From Paenibacillus abyssi (GTDB lineage Bacteria; Bacillota; Bacilli; Paenibacillales; Paenibacillaceae): 64,000 nucleotides of DNA. How positions within the stretch are numbered: the first letter of the stretch is position 1; each line of letters begins with the position of its first letter. Below the pieces are notes generated by a model. That model was not told the DNA's origin and searched no databases. It saw only the letters and a list, made by a program, of their open reading frames with translations. The DNA lies in contig NZ_BMGR01000006.1 of NCBI RefSeq assembly GCF_014640295.1, positions 124,001 to 188,000 of the forward strand, read 5' to 3'. The position numbers and the translations under genes are program-made. This document shows positions 43,085 to 51,660 of the stretch, one piece after another.

Positions 43085-44701
43085 TTAAAACCGGTAGATG
43101 ACAGCCTCAAAAGGTCTCATCGTCAAAGCGCCGCTGCCGCCTGCATGATCATCCGGATAGTTCGTAATTACAGTTTCCCGGGAGACGGATGCGGCCGATT
43201 CCGGCAGCTCGAACGATACGGACTGCTCGGAAATATTTAGCACGATAAGCCATTTCTCGGTTCCGAGCGTACGGAAATATGCATACAGCTGCGGATGATC
43301 CTCCAGAACCGGTTCGTAGCTTCCGTATACCATGACCTCGTGTTCCTTGCGAAGCTGAATAAGCTTCTTATAGTAATAGAATACGGAATTCGGATCAGCC
43401 AGCGCCGCGGCCACGTTGATTTCCTTGTAGTTCGGGTTCACCTTGATCCATGGCGTGCCGCCGGTAAAGCCGGCCATGCTCGAATCGTCCCAGTGCATCG
43501 GCGTTCTGGAGTTGTCCCGTGCAAGATGGAGCAGGCTCTCGAACACTTCCTGCGGATCTCTGCCTTTCCCCGTTTCTTCTTTATACTTGTTTTTCATCGC
43601 GATATCGTTATAGTCGTCGATCGTATCAAACCGTACGCCCGTCATCCCAATCTCTTCGCCTTGGTAGACATATGGCATGCCCGGCAGCGTATGAAGCAGC
43701 GTTGCAAAGCAGGTTGCCGATTCCGTGCGGAACGTGGTGTCATTTCCGAACCTTGTCACAAGACGGGTATGGTCATGGTTGTTCAAGAACTGCGAATTCC
43801 AGCCTCTGCCCCACATACCCTCGTACCATCTCTTTTGAATCTCTTTGAACCGCGCCATATCCCAATGCGCCATATAATCGCATACTTCAAAATGGAACAG
43901 CGTATTGAGCTCGCCGCGGTCTTCGCCGACATACAGAAGTCCATCTTCAGGCGTAACGAACGGAATTTCACCGACAGTAAACACATCATAATGCTTTAAT
44001 ACCTTCTCATGCATTTCCTGAAGATAGTCATGAATGCCGGGATTGTTGCCCAGGTAGGAGATGACGTCCGGATGTTCCGCATCCGGGAAGCCCGCTTGCT
44101 TGGCCAGCAGATTAATGACATCCATGCGGAAGCCGTCGATGCCTTTATCCAGCCAGAAACGCATCATATCGAAAATTTCTTCCCGTACCTTCGGGTTTTC
44201 CCAGTTCAAATCCGGCTGCTCAGTCGCGAAGGAGTGGAAATAATATTCTCCGGTCGTCTCGTCATATTCCCATGTCGACGGTGTAAAATACGACCGCCAG
44301 TTATTCGCCTCCTTACGCCAAATGTAATAGTCACGGTACGGATTGTCCTTGGATGAACGGGATTCCACGAACCATGGATGCTGATCGGACGTATGGTTAA
44401 CGACCAAATCCATAATGAGCTTCATCCCGCGTGCGTGAACCTCCTGAAGAAGACGCTCAAAATCATCCATCGTCCCCGCTTTTGGCATAATGGAACGGTA
44501 ATCGGAAATATCATATCCGTTATCCACATCAGGAGATCCGTAGCAAGGATTCAGCCACACAACGTCTGCGCCCAGTTCCTTAATATAGTCCAGCTTGCGG
44601 ATGACGCCTTCCAAATCCCCGTACCCGTCTCCATCGGTATCATAGAAGCTTCTCCAATACACTTGATAGACTACGGCTTCTTTCCACCACGTTTTCTTCA
44701 T
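43085..44701 (-). CDS. Alpha-glucosidase / oligo-1,6-glucosidase (GH13)
   Basis: 538 residues of the GH13 alpha-glucosidase group. N-terminal WWKEAVVYQVYWRSFYDTDGDGYGDL and conserved regions: DLVVNHTSD, GFRMDVINLL (nucleophile Asp), FTVGEIPF (acid Glu) and FLNNHDHTR (third Asp). No signal peptide, so it acts in the cytoplasm on imported oligosaccharides. MWG-type distinctions between alpha-1,4 and alpha-1,6 preference cannot be settled by eye. It is the last gene of the ABC operon, 14 bp after the debranching-type gene. AGGGAGG precedes ATG. Confidence 0.93.
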   Translation of the reverse strand: MKKTWWKEAVVYQVYWRSFYDTDGDGYGDLEGVIRKLDYIKELGADVVWLNPCYGSPDVDNGYDISDYRSIMPKAGTMDDFERLLQEVHARGMKLIMDLVVNHTSDQHPWFVESRSSKDNPYRDYYIWRKEANNWRSYFTPSTWEYDETTGEYYFHSFATEQPDLNWENPKVREEIFDMMRFWLDKGIDGFRMDVINLLAKQAGFPDAEHPDVISYLGNNPGIHDYLQEMHEKVLKHYDVFTVGEIPFVTPEDGLLYVGEDRGELNTLFHFEVCDYMAHWDMARFKEIQKRWYEGMWGRGWNSQFLNNHDHTRLVTRFGNDTTFRTESATCFATLLHTLPGMPYVYQGEEIGMTGVRFDTIDDYNDIAMKNKYKEETGKGRDPQEVFESLLHLARDNSRTPMHWDDSSMAGFTGGTPWIKVNPNYKEINVAAALADPNSVFYYYKKLIQLRKEHEVMVYGSYEPVLEDHPQLYAYFRTLGTEKWLIVLNISEQSVSFELPESAASVSRETVITNYPDDHAGGSGALTMRPFEAVIYRF

Positions 44702-44715
44702 GGCGTTACGCCTCC

Positions 44716-46782
44716 CTACAGCACCAGCTCATAACCGGTTGTATTTTCTATAATATCCACCTGAACGGAATCAGGCGTGCGCGTTAATTTGACCGATAAA
44801 TGCCCGTCACCGATCCGGACCCGTTCGGCAGTCAATTCATTGAACAAATCGGGAAGAAACGGATTCATCACAATCTTTCTTGCAATTGCATCCGGCGCCA
44901 GTCCCAGCATGGCCTGCAGGAAGACAAATGACGTCGCGCCTGACCATGCTTGCGGAGAACAGGTTGTCGGATAAGGCACAGGACCCCCGAGTTCGGATCC
45001 GTAACCGCAGAACAATTCCGGCAGCCGTTGATATTCAAACGATTTGGATGCCTCCAGCAAGCCGGAAATCATCTGGTTTGCTTCCCGTTTAAAGCCCAAG
45101 CGGCTCAGACCAAGCAGAATCATTCCATTGTCATGCGGCCATACGCTTCCGTTGTGATAGCTCATCGGATAATAGCCTGCCGCTTCGGTGCTCATCGTGC
45201 GCACTCCATAGCCGTTGAACATGTCTTTCGCAGTCAATCGCTCTGCGACCTGCTCCGCACGTGCGGCATCCGGTAATCCAGTCATTAACAAATGGCCCGG
45301 ATTGGAGGTCACGGAACGGACCTGCTGCTGCTCACGGTCGAGCGCAACGGCATAGAACTGCTCGTCCTCCATCCAAAAGGCTTCTTCGAACCGGGCCTTG
45401 AATGCTTCCGCTTCCAGCTCCAGCTTGTCTGCAAGCGCTTGGTCGCCCAGCACGGCCATAATCGGCGCTAAGCCTTTCTTGGCTTGATAGACATAACCCT
45501 GCACCTCGGATAATGCGATCGGTGTTGCCGCATACTGGCCCGTTTGATGCACGATCGAATTGCTCGAATCTTTCCAGCCTTGGTTCGGGAAGCCCTTCTC
45601 GGCTTCCTGATGGTAGGTCAGGAAGCCGGCTCCCGTTCCTTCAATGATACCATCTATCCAGCCCAGCGCCCGTTCGATGTTGGGCTTTAATTCTTCCACA
45701 AGCGCCAGATCTCCTGTCCAGCGGACATATTCCGCGATTAAGACGAGAAACAGCGGTGTAGAATCCACCGTCCCGTAGTAAGGGGAGAATGGAGATTGAT
45801 TCGTATTCACCAATTCGCCAAAACGAATCTCATGCATAATCTTGCCGGGCTGCTCGTCCCGCCAGGCATCGACTTTCGTGCCTTGGTAGGCCGCCAGCGT
45901 TCTTAACGTGCCTTTGGCTTTCTCAGGATTTAACGGCAGCATGAACAAGGAGGTAATCAGGCTGTCCCGTCCGAATGGCACCGCGAACCATGGCAATCCG
46001 GCTACCGGCGTATCACCGTATCCCACATCCGTCATCAGCATGCGCAGATCCTGAACACCGCGGCGGTACAAGCCGTCAAACACTTCCATATTTGATGTGA
46101 CGCGCGTTGTTTCGCCATACCAGCTGTCATAGGACTGCTCAAGGAGACGGAGAGCTTCTTCGTACGCGAGCGGCTCCGCTTTCTCCCCTGCCAGTACCGG
46201 CGTGATGACAAAGCAGATCTGCTGTGACTCTTGCGGCTGGAGCGTCATCGTAAAATGAACGATCCCTTGCGGATCGATACCGCTCTCGTCTTGATTCCAC
46301 TCAATCACGGTCTCCCTTACAATGTCGTCCTTGCCTTGATAACGGATCGACAGCTGCCGCTCGCCCGCTTCCCGTCCGGTGATCTCGCCGGTTTCTCCCG
46401 TGCGGTATTTCCGGACAAGGAACATATCTTGGAAATCAGCGTCAAAGCCGGCAGAGAAATCAAACGTCCTGCTGTCCGGAAAAAAATTCGTCAACGTGAT
46501 CCGTTCGTATAAAACGCCCTGATAGATAAACCGTTCCCTCAGCAGCTCAATAGCGCCTTCGTCTTGACGTACCTTCATCAGGCGAATCGATGCAAAATAG
46601 CTTTTATCGGCGTTGGAAGATAACACCGAAGGCTTTTCGCCGTCAATTAACAGCTCCAACCGGCTCAAAAACCGGGTATCCTTCGTGTACAATCCATGGC
46701 CTGCTTCATTATTTTCTGTAATATCCCCATTCGGTTCGGTAAGCAAGAAGATGTCGCCTTCTTTGATGACACGGTAATCCAT
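44716..46782 (-). CDS. Amylo-alpha-1,6-glucosidase / glycogen-debranching-like hydrolase
   Basis: 688 residues. An N-terminal beta-rich domain (about 1-210, DYRVIKEGDIFLLTEPNGDI and GLYTKDTRFLSRLEL) fits the bacterial GDE N-terminal type. A C-terminal (alpha/alpha)6 barrel follows with GLPWFAVPFGRDSLITS (about 265-281), GELVNTNQSPFSPYYGTVDSTPLFL and YHNGSVWPHDNGMI. The family hydrolyses alpha-1,6 branch points or acts on related alpha-glucosides. Cytoplasmic. It lies 29 bp after the malG-type permease gene. Confidence 0.9.
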   Translation of the reverse strand: MDYRVIKEGDIFLLTEPNGDITENNEAGHGLYTKDTRFLSRLELLIDGEKPSVLSSNADKSYFASIRLMKVRQDEGAIELLRERFIYQGVLYERITLTNFFPDSRTFDFSAGFDADFQDMFLVRKYRTGETGEITGREAGERQLSIRYQGKDDIVRETVIEWNQDESGIDPQGIVHFTMTLQPQESQQICFVITPVLAGEKAEPLAYEEALRLLEQSYDSWYGETTRVTSNMEVFDGLYRRGVQDLRMLMTDVGYGDTPVAGLPWFAVPFGRDSLITSLFMLPLNPEKAKGTLRTLAAYQGTKVDAWRDEQPGKIMHEIRFGELVNTNQSPFSPYYGTVDSTPLFLVLIAEYVRWTGDLALVEELKPNIERALGWIDGIIEGTGAGFLTYHQEAEKGFPNQGWKDSSNSIVHQTGQYAATPIALSEVQGYVYQAKKGLAPIMAVLGDQALADKLELEAEAFKARFEEAFWMEDEQFYAVALDREQQQVRSVTSNPGHLLMTGLPDAARAEQVAERLTAKDMFNGYGVRTMSTEAAGYYPMSYHNGSVWPHDNGMILLGLSRLGFKREANQMISGLLEASKSFEYQRLPELFCGYGSELGGPVPYPTTCSPQAWSGATSFVFLQAMLGLAPDAIARKIVMNPFLPDLFNELTAERVRIGDGHLSVKLTRTPDSVQVDIIENTTGYELVL

Positions 46783-46811
46783 CGTTTAACCCTCATTCCT
46801 GTGAAATGATA

Positions 46812-47636
46812 TCACCCTTTAACCCCTGAGCTGGATATGCCTTCGATATACTGCCGTTGGAAAAGGAAGAAGAAAATCAAGATCGGCAGCGTGGACAACA
46901 CAACCCCGGCCATAATGAGCGGCGTATTCTCAAAGAACATATCCTTTACGCTGTTCAGTCCGACCACAAGCACATATTTCTCCGGATCGTTGGCGAGCGT
47001 ACTCGGAATCAGGTAACTGTTCCATGTGCCCGCGAACGCAAGGATCGACATCGTGATCAGCGATGATTTCGCCAAAGGGTAGACGATCCGCCAGAAGGCG
47101 CCCATTTTTGTTAGACCATCCAGCCTTGCCGCTTCAATGAATTCAGTCGGCACGCTGATGAAAAACTGCCGCAGCATGAAAATATACAGACATTGATAGA
47201 GGAATGGCACGGTCAATGCATAGAACGTGTTCAACCATCCGATCTGCGCCACGTTGACATACACCGGAATCAAGATCATGTGATAAGGAACCATCATCGA
47301 AGCGACGACAATCCAGTAAATCAGCTTTTTCCCCTTGAAATCCAGCTTCGCAAGCGCAAATCCGGCCATCGGATTGATTATCAAGTTCCCGAGAATGACT
47401 ATGCCCGTCATAATAACGGTGTTCATCAGCCATTTCGGAACGTTATAGGCTTCATTGGTAAAAAACAGCTTATAGTTATCCACTGTCCAGTTCGTTATCC
47501 AGGTAAACGTGTTAACATCCCTCATCGTAATAAACGAGGTATACAGCGTATATAGAAAAGGGAGTGCAAACACGAACCCGAGTATAGTAAGGAGAGAATA
47601 ATTGCCAAGCAGCTGAATGCTTTTTTTCGCGTTCAT
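46812..47636 (-). CDS. Carbohydrate ABC transporter permease (MalG type)
   Basis: 274 residues from ATG 47636 (AAGGGG eight bases upstream). Six hydrophobic segments, and the EAA loop EFIEAARLDGLTKMGAFWRIVYPLAKSSL near residue 180. It pairs with the MalF-type permease encoded just before it (five bases apart). Imports an oligosaccharide with the lipoprotein at 48686. No ATPase gene is nearby. Confidence 0.95.
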   Translation of the reverse strand: MNAKKSIQLLGNYSLLTILGFVFALPFLYTLYTSFITMRDVNTFTWITNWTVDNYKLFFTNEAYNVPKWLMNTVIMTGIVILGNLIINPMAGFALAKLDFKGKKLIYWIVVASMMVPYHMILIPVYVNVAQIGWLNTFYALTVPFLYQCLYIFMLRQFFISVPTEFIEAARLDGLTKMGAFWRIVYPLAKSSLITMSILAFAGTWNSYLIPSTLANDPEKYVLVVGLNSVKDMFFENTPLIMAGVVLSTLPILIFFFLFQRQYIEGISSSGVKG

Positions 47637-47641
47637 ATTTG

Positions 47642-48589
47642 TCACCCCTTATCGTCCAACAGTTTCTTTTGAAGGAAAGTAATAATCATAATGATGAAGA
47701 AGAACAAGACGACAGCCGCGCTGCCATAACCGATCTCCATGTACCGGATACCGTGCTGGTAGAAATACGTGACAACCGTACTTGTCGCTCCGGCCGGCGA
47801 GCCGAGCGCGCCGTAACGTGAAATCGCGGCAATCTGGTCATAAATTTGAAAGCCCAATATCGTCGCCACGGAAACCACAAAGAACGTAATCGGCTTCACA
47901 TAAGGCACCGTAATATAACGGAATTGCGCCCATTTGGACGCGCCGTCCATCTGGCCAGCCTCGTACAAATCCTTGGGAACCTCCTGCAGCGCAGATAAAT
48001 ACACAATCATGCTGAAGCCCGCTTGCTGGAAAATAAACAAAATCGCTACAAATAACAGCGCATAACGCGTATCGGCAAACCAGGTCGCATTATCGAAGCC
48101 GAAGAACGTGAAAAACTCCGTTACAAACGTCCCCTGCTTAAACAGCATCATAAAAACGGTTGTAATCGCGATCTGCGAAGTAATGTACGGGATAAAGAAG
48201 AGCGTTCTGAACATGCCCTTTCCCTTGAGTTTTTGATTCACGAGAATCGCCATGATCAATCCCAAGATGGTTTGCAGCGGAACCGCAATGACGACAATCT
48301 GCAGGGAATGGATAACAGCCCGGTAAAACTCGGAATCATTCAAAATTTGAACATAGTTCTGCAAACCGATAAATTTCGCATCGCCGAGCGAAGCGAAGTT
48401 GGCATCTTGAAAGCTTCTAATAAACGATTGTAAGAAAGGATAAAAGAACCACCATGCCCATAACACCAAAAAAGGCAAGGTGAACAGCCACCCGACAGCC
48501 AGATCCGAATCCGCCAAGCTGCGGAGCCAGGATTGCTTTTTTCCGTTATTCAGCCGCATTTCTGCGTTTTCATTCCCATAGGCAGCCAT
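47642..48589 (-). CDS. Carbohydrate ABC transporter permease (MalF type)
   Basis: About 315 residues, six hydrophobic segments, EAA loop DLYEAGQMDGASKWAQFRYITVPYVKP. The ATG at 48589 has AGGAGG six bases upstream; the first ATG (48592) is closer than usual. It is the second gene of the importer operon, between the binding protein and the MalG type. Confidence 0.95.
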   Translation of the reverse strand: MAAYGNENAEMRLNNGKKQSWLRSLADSDLAVGWLFTLPFLVLWAWWFFYPFLQSFIRSFQDANFASLGDAKFIGLQNYVQILNDSEFYRAVIHSLQIVVIAVPLQTILGLIMAILVNQKLKGKGMFRTLFFIPYITSQIAITTVFMMLFKQGTFVTEFFTFFGFDNATWFADTRYALLFVAILFIFQQAGFSMIVYLSALQEVPKDLYEAGQMDGASKWAQFRYITVPYVKPITFFVVSVATILGFQIYDQIAAISRYGALGSPAGATSTVVTYFYQHGIRYMEIGYGSAAVVLFFFIIMIITFLQKKLLDDKG

Positions 48590-48685
48590 CATATACCTCC
48601 TGTCCTGAATTCCATAATTTAGTTTAAAATCCCTCGAAACAAAGTCGTTCCCGCCTCCGCGCGGCGGAAACGGGAACGGCTGGTT

Positions 48686-49939
48686 TTATTTAAATTGTTC
48701 TTGAATGCCGTCGAGTATTTCTTGCGGCGATTTCTTCACTCCGCCGAGCACAACGGATTCGATCTGGTTGACCAATTCGTCTCTGAACCTCTTCGTCTCA
48801 GCCGGATACGCAAAGTCTGTGCTGTATTCCAGTGCAGGCTGAACATTCGCGAACTCCGGATTTTCTTCGAAGTACTGGGAAGAGAGGCCAGGAACCGCCG
48901 GGTTAGCGCCCAGCTTCAAGAATTCCGTCAGGACTGTATCATTCGTCATGAAATACGCTGCTTGAAGCGCCGCTTCCTTGTTCTTCGCATCTTTCAATAC
49001 GACATAACCGTCAGCGATCATTGTGCTGCCAGCCGTTGTACCTTCAGGTACCGGGAAAGCAACATATTTCAGATCAGGAGCAGCATCCTTCAAGTAGCCT
49101 TTATACCAGTATCCGCCGGTTGTCATAACCGCTTTACCGTTAGCGAACACTTCTCCGTCCCAACCGTATCCAAGGGATTTCGGTGTTACCGCAATGCCTT
49201 CTTCGTACATGTCAAAGATTTTTTGCAGCGCTTGGACGTTCTCCGGGGAGTTGATCGTTGCGCCGTTGCCCCAGTCACCGCCATAGCTTTTTGCAATATT
49301 CGTAATGTGGTAAGCATCAATATTGATCGCGATGCCGTAACGGTCTTTGTTCGTCAGCTCTTTCGCCGCTGCTTCTACTTCATCCCACGTTTTCGGGTAC
49401 TCGCCAAGTCCGGCTTCTTTCCACAGATCTTCGTTGATGAAGAACATCGCCGGCATCGCCGTGTTTGGAACGCCATATTGCTTGCCGTCCACCTTCCAAA
49501 TATCCATCGCGGATTCGGAGAAGCGGCTCATATCCACACCGGAAGGCCCGATGTGCTCGTCCAGTGGAGCGAACAAGCCTTTATTGATATATTCGAACGA
49601 ACCTTCATTGGAAATTTTGATAAAATCCGGTGCTACGCCTGCCGCAATCTCACCAGGAAGCGTGTTCCAGAATTGATCGCTGCTCGGATACTGCTTGATT
49701 TTCAGTTCAATATTCGGGTACTGCTCGGAAATCGCGTCCGCCGCAGCCTGATAAATTTGCAGATCCTGCGCCGTTCCCCAGAAGCCCATCGTAACAGTTG
49801 CTTTTTCCGCGCCCGCTTCGCCGGCTTGGCTGCTGCCGTTGTTAGCGTTGTTGTTGGCGTTGCCACCGCATGCCGCCAAGGCAACCAATAAAATCAAGGA
49901 AACGATCAACATTCCCGTAAGCCTTTTCGTCTTTTTCAT
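48686..49939 (-). CDS. Carbohydrate ABC transporter substrate-binding lipoprotein
   Basis: About 417 residues from ATG 49939 (GGGGG six bases upstream). Lipobox ALAACGG at the N terminus, Asn-rich linker, then the MalE-like fold (VTMGFWGTAQDL, PDFIKISNEGSFEYINKGLFAPLDEH, YGVPNTAMPAMFFINEDLWKEAGLGEYPKTWDE). Likely binds alpha-gluco-oligosaccharides, judged from the two hydrolases in the operon. Transcription starts after the terminator at 50001-50030. Confidence 0.94.
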   Translation of the reverse strand: MKKTKRLTGMLIVSLILLVALAACGGNANNNANNGSSQAGEAGAEKATVTMGFWGTAQDLQIYQAAADAISEQYPNIELKIKQYPSSDQFWNTLPGEIAAGVAPDFIKISNEGSFEYINKGLFAPLDEHIGPSGVDMSRFSESAMDIWKVDGKQYGVPNTAMPAMFFINEDLWKEAGLGEYPKTWDEVEAAAKELTNKDRYGIAINIDAYHITNIAKSYGGDWGNGATINSPENVQALQKIFDMYEEGIAVTPKSLGYGWDGEVFANGKAVMTTGGYWYKGYLKDAAPDLKYVAFPVPEGTTAGSTMIADGYVVLKDAKNKEAALQAAYFMTNDTVLTEFLKLGANPAVPGLSSQYFEENPEFANVQPALEYSTDFAYPAETKRFRDELVNQIESVVLGGVKKSPQEILDGIQEQFK

Positions 49940-50000
49940 GGTCATCCCCCTAGATGTATATAATTTAACTTTCTATAGCTATGTTAAAGGCATCCGCACA

Positions 50001-50030
50001 CAAAAAAAATTAATCAAATGATGATTAATT
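50001..50030 (-). terminator. Terminator between the sensor pair and the ABC operon
   Basis: Minus-strand AATTAATCA and TGATTAATT form a perfect 9-bp stem with a five-base loop, followed by eight or more T. It separates the response-regulator gene from the binding-protein gene. Confidence 0.85.
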
Positions 50031-50109
50031 TCATAAGATATCCTTATTTTTTTATTCATTCCGGCTTGATCGTTATTTTTTTAATATTGTTTACCTTTCT
50101 TTCATTCAA

Positions 50110-51642
50110 TCAACCTTTTTCCTTGCGGTATTCTTTTGGCGAGACTCCCGCATATTTATGAAAGACGATCGCAAAGTGAGCCTGGCTGTTATAACCTACC
50201 ATCTCAGCGACCTCATAAATTTTGTATTTGTAATCCTTGAGCAGCTCTTTTGCGTTATGGATGCGGACTTCGTTAATGTAATCGAATAATCCCCGCTCCG
50301 TTTCCTGTTTAAAAAGCCTGCTGATATAGTTCGGGCTGGCATGGAATTGTTCGCCCAGCATCTTCAAGGAAATATTCTCGTTATAGTGTTTATCGATGAA
50401 CTGAATAATATTGCGGGTGAGGGGACTGTAGTCTTTGTTTTTCCCGGCGATCCTGGCGGTCAGCTTCTCGTTAAATACGGCATGGTAATAAGCTGACAAT
50501 TCATTGAACTCTTCAATATGCTCCGCGTCGCCTCCTCCCTCCAGATATTCCTCCCCGTCCTGCATCATGAACAGCAAGCCTTCATAAATTTTTTTGACAT
50601 CCCGCTCACTCATGAACTCAGTGTCCTGCACATATTGCTCCCACTGCGCCAAATGAACGGCAAACTCGTCATACTTTTCCGCCTTCAGCCTGTTTTTCAT
50701 CAGCACGATTAAATCATTGATCCGTTCCATCGCCTGCTCTTCTTCGATCTTGCGGGGCTCATAATAAAACAACGGATCGTTGGGATGATAGAACCGCTGC
50801 TCCAGCGCCTGCTTTGCTTCCCCTGCCGCCTGCTTGAAGCCGCCGAAGGAGTGAAATACTCTGCTGACTCCAAACACCGTTTCGATGTTTAAAAACCGCT
50901 TAAGCGAAGAACTGATCGTATAGACGAGATCGTTAACATGCGAGAACGCAGCTTGTACGCTTTTTGATTCGCTGTGACTGACACAAATCGTATATAAATT
51001 GTCCTCCAGCTGCACAAACTCCGACTCTTTCTCTTTAGACAACAGCTCGAATAGGATGTTTGCTATCGTATTGGGCAGTATGGCTGTGTTTTGCCCCGTA
51101 TACCGTTTGACGACCGCCGTATATTTCTTTACCGTAAACAGCACGATAAAAATATTGTTTTCCTTCAGCTTTGTTTCCAGTGCACCGTCCACAGCGCCGC
51201 TGAGCATATCTTCAAGCGTCGCTGCCTTTACACGATGATTCAACTCGGCGGCCCCTGTCTGCTGAATGGGATTCAGATTCTCTTTCACATGTTTTAGTGC
51301 TTTTTTGATCTCTTGCTCATTCATGCCCGGTTTATGAAAGTAGTCCACGGCACCTAATTTCATCGCTTCTTTAACATGCATGAAGTCATCAAAGCTGCTT
51401 AATATAATGGCCTTGGCCGTTATGCCTTTTTCTTTCATTTCCGCAAGCACATCCAGGCCGTCTTTTTTCGGCATTTTAATATCGAGCATGACGACGTCGG
51501 GCTTGCGTTCGAGCATCAGCCTGACGGCCTCTTCTCCATCCCCCGCTTCGCCCACGATTTCCATGCCTTCCGCTTCCCAATCGATCGCCGATTTAATTCC
51601 GATCCGCACGAGCGGTTCATCATCCACGATAAGTATTCTCAT
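50110..51642 (-). CDS. AraC-type response regulator (YesN type)
   Basis: 510 residues. Receiver domain at 1-120 (LIVDDEPLVRIGIKSAIDWEAEGMEIVGEAGDG, phosphoacceptor in VVMLDIKMPKKDG), a long middle region, and a C-terminal double-HTH AraC domain (about 410-510; FIDKHYNENISLKMLGEQFHASPNYISRLF). It should activate the downstream binding-protein/permease operon when phosphorylated by the kinase encoded just before it (15-18 bp). Confidence 0.94.
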   Translation of the reverse strand: MRILIVDDEPLVRIGIKSAIDWEAEGMEIVGEAGDGEEAVRLMLERKPDVVMLDIKMPKKDGLDVLAEMKEKGITAKAIILSSFDDFMHVKEAMKLGAVDYFHKPGMNEQEIKKALKHVKENLNPIQQTGAAELNHRVKAATLEDMLSGAVDGALETKLKENNIFIVLFTVKKYTAVVKRYTGQNTAILPNTIANILFELLSKEKESEFVQLEDNLYTICVSHSESKSVQAAFSHVNDLVYTISSSLKRFLNIETVFGVSRVFHSFGGFKQAAGEAKQALEQRFYHPNDPLFYYEPRKIEEEQAMERINDLIVLMKNRLKAEKYDEFAVHLAQWEQYVQDTEFMSERDVKKIYEGLLFMMQDGEEYLEGGGDAEHIEEFNELSAYYHAVFNEKLTARIAGKNKDYSPLTRNIIQFIDKHYNENISLKMLGEQFHASPNYISRLFKQETERGLFDYINEVRIHNAKELLKDYKYKIYEVAEMVGYNSQAHFAIVFHKYAGVSPKEYRKEKG

Positions 51643-51660
51643 CACGTCTCACCTGCATTC

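Noticed and set aside
43295-43999. 234-codon plus-strand open frame
   Set aside because: Antisense to the GH13 gene with no domain or start signal.
48695-49891. 398-codon plus-strand open frame
   Set aside because: It is exactly opposite the binding-protein gene, has no ribosome-binding site and no domain; the codon pattern of the minus-strand gene leaves the antisense frame open.
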